Of a stretch of 43,025 bases of DNA, positions 1-8,268 are shown in pieces. Each line of letters starts with the position of its first letter. Positions within the stretch are counted from its first letter, which is position 1. The notes under the pieces are model-generated. The model was not told where the DNA came from. It saw only the letters and a program-made list of their open reading frames with translations, and made no database searches. The translations under genes and the position numbers were made by a program. This stretch comes from Acidobacteriota bacterium (lineage in GTDB: Bacteria; Acidobacteriota; Terriglobia; Bryobacterales; Bryobacteraceae): the NCBI GenBank assembly GCA_016870995.1, contig VFZU01000042.1, positions 1 to 43,025 of the forward strand, in the 5' to 3' direction.

Positions 1-90
1 GAGCGTCTCGGCTACAAAACGCCAACTCAAGCTCGTCGCGATTTTTCTGTTGAATTCAAAATTGCTGCGTGATTCAATGGCAATAATTCA
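1..90 (+). mobile_element. Right end of an IS3-like insertion sequence with transposase C-terminus
   Basis: Frame 1 is open from the first base and stops with TGA at 70-72. The 23 residues include RLGYKTPTQARRDF, which resembles the C-terminal end of IS3-type transposases (the usual 'HSALGYKTP...R..F' tail after the DDE integrase core). Read on the minus strand, the sequence starting at position 90 begins TGAATTATTGCC, and IS3-family ends begin with TG, so the element probably ends at 90. The HEAT-repeat gene on the other strand runs into this point and takes its last codons and stop from the element. The rest of the element lies outside the window, so the family call rests on a short tail only. 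Confidence 0.55.
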
Positions 91-662
91 CTCCCAACGC
101 GCTGTCCACCACGTCCGGAGCGGAACACTTGCCGTTCTTAGCGAATTTACCGATTGCTTCGAGAGCTTTCGGATTGCCGCTTTGGCTCAGAACGAACATT
201 GCCTGTTTCTTCAGTCGAATGCTCTTTTGAGAATTAAGGATCTCTTCAAGCATCGGTACGCTTCGAGCTGGATCGGCATTCATCAGGCCTTGGATGGCCA
301 TCAACTTCAACTCTTCATCTGCCTGTTGTTCGGGCGAGATCTTCTTGCCGGAGGCCTGGTTGATTTCCAGTTGCAGTGCGCGCGTCATTGATCCATCTGC
401 TCGAGGCAAACTTGGCATCCATTTCCGCAAGCTTTTGAGGCGCTTGAGTTTTATCACCAAGCTTGTTGGCGGCGTATGCGCTCCAGTACATGGCCGCGTC
501 GGCACGGTTGCTCATGGACTGGATTTCGGCCCCCAGCTTGATCATCGCCTCCTGGTAATTCTTGGCATCGATCAGTGCCATGGCTGCCTGGTAATTCTTC
601 TCGTCAGCCGCCGAAAGTAGAGCGACACCGAGGGCAAGTGTAATAGATAGATTCTGGATCAT
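74..662 (-). pseudogene. HEAT-repeat protein gene, frameshifted and truncated by the IS
   Basis: The gene starts at ATG 662, overlapping the upstream stop as ATGA, and begins with a signal peptide (MIQNLSITLALGVALLSAA). The first frame (about 662-385) reads TPR/HEAT-like helices with YWSAYAANKLGDK and then SSRWINDA. At the GCGCGCG stretch near 378-384 the homologous reading switches frame and continues RALQLEINQASG, DEELKLMAIQGLMN and AMFVLSQSGNPKALEAI to a stop at 74. Removing one base restores a single reading. The last residues (VNYCH) are encoded by sequence that looks like the end of the IS element. Proteins of this kind are common in acidobacteria after an ECF sigma/anti-sigma pair, as here. 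The gene is probably non-functional, although the frameshift alone could be a sequence error. Confidence 0.6.
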
Positions 663-1210
663 TCTGCTGTCTCCGAGTTCTGTCTCTTGGATTGTTCGAT
701 GAGGCGCACGCATAAGAGAAGTCCCTGTTCACGAATGCGTGCCCGGAGCGCAGTGGTCTCATCGGAGTTAAGTGTTTCGGTGCTGTGGGCAACCTCGAGC
801 AGGATGCGTTCGAGTTCTTCCAGCAGTTCCGCTGTCTTTAGGTCACCAGTCGATTGCAGGCTACGACGCAGCAGTCGATTGGTCGAGAGAAGTTCTTCGG
901 CCTGAGTCTGGACAGCCTGAGGAGCGACGTTGGCAGTTTCAAGTAGCACTGCTTTGCTCCGTTCCAGATGGTCCACCGTTGCAGCGGTGAGCACCTGCTT
1001 TGGGGGCAGGTAGGCAATGGCGGTGACGCCATCGGGGGCTTTGGTGTATCGGCCTACGAAGAAGGCGACAATCAGAGCCGCAGGCACGAGGAGCCAAAAC
1101 CAATTTCGTTTGTGCTCGCGCTCGATTTCGCCAGAGACCCTGGCCCAGATGCGCTTCTCGAAATACTCATCGGGCTCAGGAATTGGAATGGAATCATCGT
1201 CCAAGTGCAT
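659..1210 (-). CDS. Single-pass membrane protein, putative anti-sigma factor
   Basis: This is a 183-residue protein with an acidic N-terminus (MHLDDDSIPIPEPDEYF), one hydrophobic segment at about residues 37-54 (WFWLLVPAALIVAFFVGRY) and a long helical C-terminal part that would lie outside the membrane. Its start lies inside the end of the ECF sigma gene (17-base overlap) and its stop overlaps the next start as ATGA, so the three genes form one transcript. No zinc-finger anti-sigma motif (HxxxCxxC) is visible. The anti-sigma role is inferred from position and topology only: N-terminus in the cytoplasm, one membrane span, directly after the sigma gene. It could also be an unrelated membrane protein of the regulon. 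Confidence 0.7.
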   Translation of the reverse strand: MHLDDDSIPIPEPDEYFEKRIWARVSGEIEREHKRNWFWLLVPAALIVAFFVGRYTKAPDGVTAIAYLPPKQVLTAATVDHLERSKAVLLETANVAPQAVQTQAEELLSTNRLLRRSLQSTGDLKTAELLEELERILLEVAHSTETLNSDETTALRARIREQGLLLCVRLIEQSKRQNSETAE

Positions 1211-1730
1211 ATCGCCTCAATTTCTCAACAGCTCGAAATACGCTGTGTTTGGCCGCGCTATGGCCGATTTGCAAGCGTTCCTCAATTTCGGGGATGGAGT
1301 TCCCCTTGACGTGCCGAAGCAGGAAGGCGGCACACTGCTGAGGGCTAAGCGTTTTCATGCCCGCCTCAAGACGCCGGCGAGATTCCAGGCTCTCGAGCAA
1401 GCGATCCGCCTTCGGAGAGGAATCCACAACATCGGGCATGTCGCCACCTGTATCGGCAACCCACTTTCGACGGCGGACCAGGTCGAGAGCACAGTTGGTG
1501 GCGATTCTCCGGAGCCACGTGGCAAACGAGACACGTTCGTCGAATCGGTCGAGATTGCGCCAGGCGCGCACAAAGCTCTCCTGCACCACATCTTCGCTGT
1601 CTCCTTCATTGCGAGTGATGCGGTCGGCGACTTTGAAAAGAGTACGGGCGTGACGCTCCACCAGGATCTGGTAGGCACCCTTATCTCCGGCACGAATTTG
1701 GCCGATTACTGCGTCGTCGCTGGCCTGCAT
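1194..1730 (-). CDS. RNA polymerase sigma factor, ECF (RpoE-like) subfamily
   Basis: This is a complete 178-residue ECF sigma factor, which directs RNA polymerase to a small regulon in response to an envelope or other external signal. Region 2 is seen at about residues 10-75 (ILVERHARTLFKVADRI, DVVQESFVRAWRNLDRFD, ATWLRRIATNCALDLVRRRK). Region 4 is at about residues 125-175, with a helix-turn-helix (IPEIEERLQIGHSAAKHSVF). It has the normal family length without an extra C-terminal domain. It is the first gene of a set with a putative anti-sigma factor and a HEAT protein, and lies 31 bases after the alpha/beta hydrolase gene on the same strand. Unlike the ECF gene at 33.5-34.1 kb, it is intact. 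Confidence 0.92.
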   Translation of the reverse strand: MQASDDAVIGQIRAGDKGAYQILVERHARTLFKVADRITRNEGDSEDVVQESFVRAWRNLDRFDERVSFATWLRRIATNCALDLVRRRKWVADTGGDMPDVVDSSPKADRLLESLESRRRLEAGMKTLSPQQCAAFLLRHVKGNSIPEIEERLQIGHSAAKHSVFRAVEKLRRYALGR

Positions 1731-1761
1731 CTAACCGATAGACTGGCAGACCTTGCGGCGG

Positions 1762-2820
1762 TTAGCCTAATTTTCTAGCGATGTGCGAAATAATGTGATA
1801 GCCGACGATGAACTTGAAGGGTGTTTCGCCCAATGTGTAATGGCCACAAGGGAGAACAACCAACTTGTGAGGTGCGCCGCTGGCTTTTACGCAGGCGAGA
1901 ATTTCTTCGCTGTATTTGGGAAGAAATGTCGTGTCGTAGGTGGTGTAGATGAACAGGTTCTTCTTGGACTCGTGCTTGGCGAACTGGTCCATGTAGAAGC
2001 GGGGACTCATCGAGTCCCAAACCGTTTGCACCTGTTCGAGCGAGAGGTGCTGTTCGAGGCTGGCCTTGATGTGGCGGGTGGAAAGGCCGGTCCACACCAC
2101 GTCACCGAAACGAGCGGAGCAGTGGTTGAAGACGTTTACCTTCAGGCGTTCGTCGTAAGAGCTGGCGAGGAAGGCATAGGCGGAACCAAGGCTGGTGCCG
2201 ACGATACCGATGTTTTCATAGCCGGATTGCTCAAGCCAGTCCACGCAGGCACGCGTGTCATGAACGGCTTGGCGCGTGGCATGAATGGTACGGCCGATGT
2301 TGGAAGAAACCGCGTAGTCGGCGCGAGTGAGCGGCGGAGGCATGCGGCGGTCATGATAGGGCAAGCTCAATCGCAGGGCTGGAATGCCGAGTTTCTGGAA
2401 GCCCTGGCATAACGCTACATGCTGTTGGGCGTGGGAATTCCAATGGGGCAGGACGAGAACAGCACGCTTCTTGCGGTTCTGTTTGCCTTCAGGCATTGGG
2501 AACCAACGTGCCTCTACTAGGTTGTTTTCAGGATAAGGAGTTTCGAGCGGCGAGGTAAATCGCAGCCATTCGCCATCGAGGGTGAAGTCCATCGGTGTCT
2601 TGTGCTGGTAGTAGATAGGGCCGTTGGCAATCGTGGCGAGATTGACCTCACGAAACCAGGCTTCGGGATCAGTGCCGTCGAAGGGTCTTAGCCCCGGCAA
2701 CTCCAGATCCTTCAACCATTCTGTTCCCCATTCGAAAGGCCGCACGACACGATCCGTGGATCGGGTGGCAAGATCGGTTTCCCAGCGGTCGAGCCAGCGC
2801 TCGTATCGGCGACGCAACAT
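1762..2820 (-). CDS. Alpha/beta hydrolase, ABHD18-like
   Basis: The 352-residue protein has a serine-hydrolase nucleophile elbow, G-T-S-L-G (IGIVGTSLGSAYAFL). An upstream strand, VLVLPHWNSHAQQH, supplies the oxyanion-hole region, and the late GHYTLGETPF carries the probable catalytic histidine. The N-terminus has no signal peptide and is rich in Arg and Trp (MLRRRYERWLDRWE), so the protein is probably cytoplasmic. The layout matches the ABHD18/DUF2048 group of alpha/beta hydrolases, whose substrates are unknown to me. It starts 3 bases after the aldo/keto reductase stop and so probably belongs to the same transcript. I infer a hydrolase but no substrate. Confidence 0.82.
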   Translation of the reverse strand: MLRRRYERWLDRWETDLATRSTDRVVRPFEWGTEWLKDLELPGLRPFDGTDPEAWFREVNLATIANGPIYYQHKTPMDFTLDGEWLRFTSPLETPYPENNLVEARWFPMPEGKQNRKKRAVLVLPHWNSHAQQHVALCQGFQKLGIPALRLSLPYHDRRMPPPLTRADYAVSSNIGRTIHATRQAVHDTRACVDWLEQSGYENIGIVGTSLGSAYAFLASSYDERLKVNVFNHCSARFGDVVWTGLSTRHIKASLEQHLSLEQVQTVWDSMSPRFYMDQFAKHESKKNLFIYTTYDTTFLPKYSEEILACVKASGAPHKLVVLPCGHYTLGETPFKFIVGYHIISHIARKLG

Positions 2821-2823
2821 CGG

Positions 2824-3933
2824 CTAAGCGGCTTTCTCCTTGGCAGCGGCGAGCGGCACATTATCTTTGACGTGATCCATCGTGACCATCTCGGAGATTG
2901 CGGCAGTGAGATTCGGATTGCGGAGGTTCCAGATGTAAGCCTTCTGCATGGGCTTGAGGTCACCGGGAACGGCGGTATTCAATTTGGCCATGTGCTCGGG
3001 CGGAGTTTGCCGGGGCGCGCGGAAGTTAAAGGGGCGCGCCGACTTCATCGAGATCACGCCGATTCCGGCCTTCTTGGCGGCAGCCATCGCGCCATTCACG
3101 TATGGGGAGTTCACCATGTTGTAGGCGACCATGGCTGCTGAGTAAACCTTGGCTTTGACGGCAGCTTCGAGAATGCCGCCAGGATCAGTGTGAGATGAAA
3201 GCCCAAGGTGACGCACTTTGCCGGCTTTCTTCAGCACCTCGAAAGCTTCGAAGATTTCCGGATGGTTGAGAATTTCATAGGGCGTGTTGGCGCCATGGGG
3301 GCACATGAGCAAGTCGAGATGATCAGTGCCGAGCTTTGAGAGAGTTTGATCTACGCTGTCGAGAACGATCTGACGATAATTCTTGCCCCGGTCGATGCGA
3401 TCCCCATATTGCTTGGCCATGACGTTAGCCAGGGCGGCGGCATCGAGCTCTTCGCGCTGGCCGTTGAAGTAGTTGATGAAGTAATCGGGGGCGTCAGCCT
3501 TGCGACGAGCAATCTCGTCGAGCGCGAGGGTGCGCAGTCGCTTCTGCTCGGTCTCTTCAAGCGACTGGAAGATGTCCTTGTAGAGCTTGTTGCGATTCAC
3601 ATCCCAGATGGAGACCTTGGAATTGATGAACAGCTGATCGCGCTTGCGAGCTTTCAATACTTCGGCGTAGCCGAGTTCACTTTGACCACCGCCATAGGCC
3701 GGAGCGGTATCGAGATAGTTGAGGCCCATGTCGATGGCGGCCAGCACATGATCGTAATTCTTGGGAGAGATCGTGTTGCCGCCCATGACGACTTCGCTGA
3801 CCATGAAGCCGGTGCGACCAAGCTGGCGATAAGCCATCCCGGACTGTTTGTTGCGCCATTCGCCTTTGGTTTTGGCGGAAGCAGGATCTGCTTTGAGGGC
3901 TAATGCCGCGGCAAAAAATTCTCGACGTCTCAT
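2824..3933 (-). CDS. Aldo/keto reductase with Tat-like signal sequence
   Basis: This is a 369-residue NADP-dependent oxidoreductase. I chose ATG 3933 because it gives MRRREFFAAALALKA, a twin-arginine-type leader, and lies just after the ABC-F stop; the frame is open 12 codons further upstream, inside that gene. The AKR features follow: YRQLGRTG, then LDTAPAYGGGQSELGYAE with the catalytic Asp and Tyr, the Lys in FINSKV, and LLMCPHG with the active-site His. An insertion of about 80 residues, rich in charged residues, sits between the Lys and the His strands, which makes it longer than a classical AKR. Export of a cofactor-binding enzyme by Tat would be consistent with acidobacterial AKR families, but the substrate is unknown. 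TAAACT lies 7 bases before the start. Confidence 0.88.
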   Translation of the reverse strand: MRRREFFAAALALKADPASAKTKGEWRNKQSGMAYRQLGRTGFMVSEVVMGGNTISPKNYDHVLAAIDMGLNYLDTAPAYGGGQSELGYAEVLKARKRDQLFINSKVSIWDVNRNKLYKDIFQSLEETEQKRLRTLALDEIARRKADAPDYFINYFNGQREELDAAALANVMAKQYGDRIDRGKNYRQIVLDSVDQTLSKLGTDHLDLLMCPHGANTPYEILNHPEIFEAFEVLKKAGKVRHLGLSSHTDPGGILEAAVKAKVYSAAMVAYNMVNSPYVNGAMAAAKKAGIGVISMKSARPFNFRAPRQTPPEHMAKLNTAVPGDLKPMQKAYIWNLRNPNLTAAISEMVTMDHVKDNVPLAAAKEKAA

Positions 3934-3938
3934 AGTCG

Positions 3939-5846
3939 CTAGTTTAACTGTTCCGAAACGGCTTCCCACTCGGCCATCAGCTGTTCGATGGCCTCGCGCT
4001 CGGCTGCAGCGGCGTTGGCAAGGCGCTGGCTCTCTTCTGCGCCCGTGTAATTGCTGAGTTTCGACTCGAAATCGGCAAGCGCAGCTTCGCGGCGGGCGAT
4101 CTCGGCTTCTACCTCGGCCAGCCGATTCTCAAGCTTCTTGAGCATCATCGGATTGACGCGTTTGCCGGTGTTCGCGACGGGCTTGTCTTCATGAGCGAAG
4201 ACGGGTTTATCGATCGCTACCGCAACTGGCGCGGGCTCTGCCTGTCTTGATTTCGCTCGCAAATACTCTTCGTAATTGCCAGAGTAAACCGTGACGCAGC
4301 CGTTGCCCACTTCAAAGACCTTCTTCGCTAACTCGTCGATAAAGTAGCGGTCGTGGCTGACAAATACGACTGTGCCCTCGTAGCCCTTGAGCGCTTCCAG
4401 TAGAACTTCTTTGGCGCGCATGTCGAGGTGGTTTGTAGGTTCGTCGAGGAGTACGAAGTTCGAAGGTTGCGTGAGCAGTTTGCAAAGAGCGTATCGATTG
4501 CGCTCGCCACCGCTCAATACGCCAATCTTCTTGAATACATCGTCTTCTCGAAACAGAAAGCATCCGAGCAGACCACGCAGCTCGGTGGCCGTTGCTTTAG
4601 GTGCCGTGGCGCAGAGATCATCCAGGATCTCCGACTGCGGATCGAGAGCCTTGTATTGATCCTGCGCAAAGTAGTCGAATTCCACGTTGTGCCCAAGCTT
4701 GTACTCGCCAGCAGATAGACCTTCAAGGCCCGTCAGCAGCTTGATCAGCGTCGACTTCCCCGCCCCGTTGTGGCCGACCAGGGCAATGCGATCTCCACGC
4801 TCGATTGTGAAGTTTGCGTTGTCGAAAACCTTCTTGGTGCCGTAGCTCTTGGCGACACCCTTGAATTCCGCGACAATACGGCCGCTCGGCTTGGGTGTGG
4901 GGAACTTAAAGTGGATGATCGGTTCCTCTTCGGGAATCTCGATCATTTCCATTTTTTCGAGTTCTTTGATGCGGCTCTGAGCCTGCTTGGCTTTGGTTGC
5001 CTTGGCGCGGAACCGGTCGACAAAGGCTTCAATCTGGGCAACTCGATCCTGCTGATTCTTCTGCGCGGCGCGCAATTGCTCCAGGCGTTCTTCTTTCTGC
5101 TTCTGGTAGTGGGTGTAGTTACCAGCAAAGATGGTGGCCTTTTTGTTCCAGACTTCAACGATCTTCGATACCGTCACGTCGAGGAAGTAGCGATCGTGCG
5201 AGATCAGAATGAAGGCGTTGGGGTAGTCATGAAGATATTCTTCAAGCCAGTTTCGGGCTTCGAGATCGAGGTGGTTGGTCGGTTCGTCGAGCAGCAGGGC
5301 CTCGGGCTTTTCGAGCAGCAGCTTTGCCAAAGCAATGCGCATCTGCCAGCCGCCGGAGAATTCTTCACAAGGCTTACCCCATTCGTCCTTACTGAAGCCG
5401 AGGCCGGTGAGGATGGTGCCGACCTGCATGTCGATCGTATACCCGTCTTTGGCGCGGAATGCATTATCGAGGCGGGAGAAGCGCTCGGCTGCGGCGGCGT
5501 AGGCGTCGCTCTCGTGATCGAGGTCCGCCATCGATTCAAGTGCGGCTTCCATTTCCCGTTCGATCTGACGGATCGGCTCGAAGACGCTGGCGCATTCGGC
5601 AAAGACACTGCGCCCCTCCATGCGTAGGCCATCCTGCGGCAGATAGCCAAGGCGCATATTTCTCATGCGTGAAATCTCACCACCATCGAGCTGCTCGATG
5701 TTGGCAATGATTTTCATGAGAGTGGATTTGCCGGTTCCATTTGCCCCGACCAGGCCAATGCGGTCCTTGGGGCCGATCAGCCAATTGACATCATCGAACA
5801 GAACCTTTGGGCCGAAGCGTTTTGCCGCGTTGGTGAGTTGAATCAT
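3939..5846 (-). CDS. ABC-F family ATPase (Uup/EttA-like translation factor)
   Basis: This 635-residue protein has two fused ABC ATPase domains and no membrane segments, the hallmark of ABC-F proteins that act on the ribosome. Domain 1 has Walker A GANGTGKSTLMK, signature FSGGWQMRIALAKLL and Walker B LLLDEPTNHLD. Domain 2 has GHNGAGKSTLIKLL, LSGGERNRYALCKLL and FVLLDEPTNHLD. Between them is the charged ABC-F linker (RAKATKAKQAQSRIKELEKM). The C-terminus, from about residue 560, is a coiled coil (LENRLAEVEAEIARREAALA) like that of Uup and YdiF, which can bind nucleic acid. The start overlaps the deacylase stop by one base (TAATG), implying translational coupling. Antibiotic-resistance function is not indicated. 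Confidence 0.93.
   Translation of the reverse strand: MIQLTNAAKRFGPKVLFDDVNWLIGPKDRIGLVGANGTGKSTLMKIIANIEQLDGGEISRMRNMRLGYLPQDGLRMEGRSVFAECASVFEPIRQIEREMEAALESMADLDHESDAYAAAAERFSRLDNAFRAKDGYTIDMQVGTILTGLGFSKDEWGKPCEEFSGGWQMRIALAKLLLEKPEALLLDEPTNHLDLEARNWLEEYLHDYPNAFILISHDRYFLDVTVSKIVEVWNKKATIFAGNYTHYQKQKEERLEQLRAAQKNQQDRVAQIEAFVDRFRAKATKAKQAQSRIKELEKMEMIEIPEEEPIIHFKFPTPKPSGRIVAEFKGVAKSYGTKKVFDNANFTIERGDRIALVGHNGAGKSTLIKLLTGLEGLSAGEYKLGHNVEFDYFAQDQYKALDPQSEILDDLCATAPKATATELRGLLGCFLFREDDVFKKIGVLSGGERNRYALCKLLTQPSNFVLLDEPTNHLDMRAKEVLLEALKGYEGTVVFVSHDRYFIDELAKKVFEVGNGCVTVYSGNYEEYLRAKSRQAEPAPVAVAIDKPVFAHEDKPVANTGKRVNPMMLKKLENRLAEVEAEIARREAALADFESKLSNYTGAEESQRLANAAAAEREAIEQLMAEWEAVSEQLN
3941..3946 (-). 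promoter_or_regulatory. TAAACT -10-like box before the aldo/keto reductase
   Basis: On the minus strand TAAACT ends 7 bases before ATG 3933. It overlaps the last codons of the ABC-F gene (the stop TAG begins inside the motif), so it could be an internal promoter of the gene run or a coincidence of the coding end. Confidence 0.3.
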
Positions 5847-7402
5847 TACTGCCTGAGAAGCACCTGTCCACCCCGTTCGGAGGTGAGCTTGTCGCGCTCG
5901 ACGGCAATCTTGCCGTTGACGAGTACGAAGTCGAAGCCGGTGGAATACTGATGAGGATTCGCAAAGCTGGCATTGTCGCGAACGACTTCAGGATCGAAGA
6001 CAACCATGTCGGCGGCGAAGCCTTCGCGCAGCAGGCCGCGATCTTTGAAGTTGAAAATTTGCGCGGGCAGAGAAGTCATTTTGCGAACCGCATCTTCGAG
6101 CGTGAGGATCTTGCGAAGCCGCACATACTCGTTGATCACGCGCGCATTGGTGCCGTAGCTGCGCGGGTGAGGCCGGCCGACGCCGAATTCACGCACGCCA
6201 CCGTCGCTCGCAATGGCGGTATTGCGATAACGCATGATGTTGGCAACGTCTTCCTCACTCATGGCAGAAGTCACAACGCTGACGCCACCCTTCTCCATCA
6301 GGTTGAGAACCGTTTCCACATCAGCTTCGTGTGTCTTTGATCGGCCAAGCATCGATGAGATTTCGCGAATGTTCTTGCCTTCATATTTGGGTTCAAAGCT
6401 GCAGCTGGCCACGGCTGTGTATTCGAAATCGTCATAGCCACGAACCTTGTTGGAGGCAAGTACCTCATCGAAGATTTTCTTGCGAGTGGCGGGGTCCTTG
6501 AGGCGCTCGACCAATTTGGAGTGGCCGCCGACGAGGGCCCAATTCGGCAAGGTTGTGCCGAGGCCGGTGGAGTAAGCGGTGTAGGGATACTGATCCACGG
6601 TGATTTCGACACCCTTGGATCGGTAGTTCTCAAGCAGGTCGAGCATCTTTTGGGTATTGCCCCAGAACGCTTTGGTGTCCTGCTTGAGGTGGGAGATCTG
6701 TACGCGAATCCCAGCCTGGAGACCGACTTCGGCGGCTTCGCGCATTGCATCGAGAACGCCTTCGCCTTCGTCGCGCATATGGGTTGTGTAAATCCCGTTG
6801 TACTTCGCCGCGACCTTGGAAAGTTCGACCAGCTCTTCGAGTGGCGAGAACATGCCAGGCACGTATTCGAGGCCGCTTGAGAAGCCCACCGCACCAGCCT
6901 GCATGGCCTTGTCGATCATAGCCTTCATGCGCTCGATTTCCTGGGAAGTCGCCTTGCGGTCTTCCGATCCCATTACTTCGATGCGGATCGCATTGTGGCC
7001 GACCAGGGTCGCCACATTGATTCCAGTCTTCAATCGTTCAAGCGTGTTGTAGAAGTGCTTGATGTCAAGCTCAGAGGAACCACAGTTGCCTGTGACAATG
7101 CTGGTGACGCCATCGCGGAGAAAATTCTCTGACTGGGGAAGCTTCACCAGGCCAGATTCGGAATGGGTATGAACGTCGATGAAACCAGGTGTAACGACCT
7201 TGCCGGCGACATCGATCGTGCGGTCTGCCGTCTTGTCCCGTAAGACGCCGATCTTGGCAATCTTGCCTGCCTTGACGCCAATATCAGCTCGAAACCAGGG
7301 GTTTCCACTGCCGTCGATGATATGGGCATTGCGGAGAATCAAGTCGAAGTCGGCCGCAAAGCAAGCCGCAGCGGCCAGCAGGAAGGCGAGAAATGGTTTC
7401 AT
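5846..7402 (-). CDS. N-acyl-D-amino-acid deacylase (D-aminoacylase), exported
   Basis: The 518-residue amidohydrolase-superfamily protein has a signal peptide (MKPFLAFLLAAAACFAADF), so it probably works in the periplasm. Metal ligands and family motifs are visible: DVHTHSESG (H78, H80), GNCGSSE, VGHNAIR, THMRDEGEGVLDAM, QISHLK and the late SDGG followed by GRPHPRSYG. Such enzymes remove the acyl group from N-acyl-D-amino acids, or act on related D-peptides, using zinc. It starts 6 bases after the accD stop. TAAACT lies 8 bases upstream of the ATG, so it may also have its own promoter. A link to cell-wall D-amino acid recycling is an inference. Confidence 0.9.
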   Translation of the reverse strand: MKPFLAFLLAAAACFAADFDLILRNAHIIDGSGNPWFRADIGVKAGKIAKIGVLRDKTADRTIDVAGKVVTPGFIDVHTHSESGLVKLPQSENFLRDGVTSIVTGNCGSSELDIKHFYNTLERLKTGINVATLVGHNAIRIEVMGSEDRKATSQEIERMKAMIDKAMQAGAVGFSSGLEYVPGMFSPLEELVELSKVAAKYNGIYTTHMRDEGEGVLDAMREAAEVGLQAGIRVQISHLKQDTKAFWGNTQKMLDLLENYRSKGVEITVDQYPYTAYSTGLGTTLPNWALVGGHSKLVERLKDPATRKKIFDEVLASNKVRGYDDFEYTAVASCSFEPKYEGKNIREISSMLGRSKTHEADVETVLNLMEKGGVSVVTSAMSEEDVANIMRYRNTAIASDGGVREFGVGRPHPRSYGTNARVINEYVRLRKILTLEDAVRKMTSLPAQIFNFKDRGLLREGFAADMVVFDPEVVRDNASFANPHQYSTGFDFVLVNGKIAVERDKLTSERGGQVLLRQ

Positions 7403-7408
7403 GTCCGA

Positions 7409-8254
7409 TTAGTTTACGAAAAAGTCGAAGCTGCGCGCGAGGAAGTCCCGTATGTCATGACGCTTGACGACTGCATCGAGAAACCCGTGCGTCAGGAGAA
7501 ATTCACTGCGCTGGAAGCCTTCTGGCAATTTTTGACGGATGGTCTGTTCGATGACGCGAGGGCCGGCAAAGCCGATCAGCGCACCGGGCTCGGCGATATT
7601 GAGATCGCCGAGCATCGCGAAAGAAGCGGTAACCCCGCCCGTGGTGGGATCCGTGAGCACGCTGATGTAAGGCACACCCACTTCGTCGAGCCTCATCAAT
7701 GCCGAAGAGATCTTGGCCATCTGCATCAAGCTGACCGCGCCCTCCTGCATGCGGGCTCCGCCCGTCGCACTGACGATTACGAGTGGCTGGCGGTTCTCGA
7801 TGGAGCGCTCGACGGCACGAGTGATTTTCTCGCCCATGACAGCGCCCATGCTGCCACCGATGAACTTCAATTCCATCGAGCAAACGTTTACGGTGTGATT
7901 TCCAATCTTGCCCTGTCCGCTGAGGATGGCGTCCTTCATGTTGAGGGTTTGCTGCATACCGGCGAGACGAGCCTTATATGGCTTTGAATCCGCAAACTGC
8001 ATGGGATCGGTGGATGCGAGGTTGGAGTCGAACTCGGTCCACTCGCCTTCGAAGATCAGATCGAGCCACTCACGCGCATCAATGCGAAAGTGAAATCCGC
8101 ACTTTGGACAGACACGGCGATTGTCTTCGAGATCCTGCCGGAAAATGATCTGCTTGCAGCCGTCGCACTTGACCCAGAGGCCTTCGGTGCGAACTGTGCG
8201 GTCGGCATCGCTGGGGGTATCGACCCCAGGCTTGTCGCGCTTGAACCAAGACAT
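7409..8254 (-). CDS. accD: Acetyl-CoA carboxylase carboxyltransferase subunit beta
   Basis: AccD pairs with AccA to transfer CO2 from carboxybiotin to acetyl-CoA, the first step of fatty-acid synthesis. The 281-residue protein has the N-terminal zinc finger (C30, C33, C49, C52) followed by the crotonase-like carboxyltransferase fold. Diagnostic stretches are GGSMGAVMGEKITRA, SATGGARMQEGAVSLMQMAK, TDPTTGGVTASFAMLGD and IGFAGPRVIEQTIRQKLPEGF. The length is normal. The gene follows rlmH by 11 bases and has TAAACT 8 bases upstream of its ATG. accA is not in this window. Confidence 0.97.
   Translation of the reverse strand: MSWFKRDKPGVDTPSDADRTVRTEGLWVKCDGCKQIIFRQDLEDNRRVCPKCGFHFRIDAREWLDLIFEGEWTEFDSNLASTDPMQFADSKPYKARLAGMQQTLNMKDAILSGQGKIGNHTVNVCSMELKFIGGSMGAVMGEKITRAVERSIENRQPLVIVSATGGARMQEGAVSLMQMAKISSALMRLDEVGVPYISVLTDPTTGGVTASFAMLGDLNIAEPGALIGFAGPRVIEQTIRQKLPEGFQRSEFLLTHGFLDAVVKRHDIRDFLARSFDFFVN
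7411..7416 (-). promoter_or_regulatory. TAAACT -10-like box before the D-aminoacylase
   Basis: TAAACT on the minus strand ends 8 bases before ATG 7402 and overlaps the end of accD (its AAC-TAA codons). Possible internal promoter; the overlap with a stop codon weakens the case. Confidence 0.3.
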
Positions 8255-8262
8255 GAATCTCT

Positions 8263-8268
8263 AGTTTA
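8263..8268 (-). promoter_or_regulatory. TAAACT -10-like box before accD
   Basis: TAAACT on the minus strand ends 8 bases before ATG 8254; its first three bases are the rlmH stop codon. Same arrangement as before the aldo/keto reductase and the deacylase. Confidence 0.3.

Noticed and set aside
1017-1778. 253-codon plus-strand frame opposite the ECF sigma gene
   Set aside because: The minus strand encodes an unmistakable ECF sigma factor over the same bases.
4770-5627. 285-codon plus-strand frame opposite the ABC-F gene
   Set aside because: It is a shadow of a strongly supported ABC-F gene; the composition is that of the complementary strand and no family features are visible.
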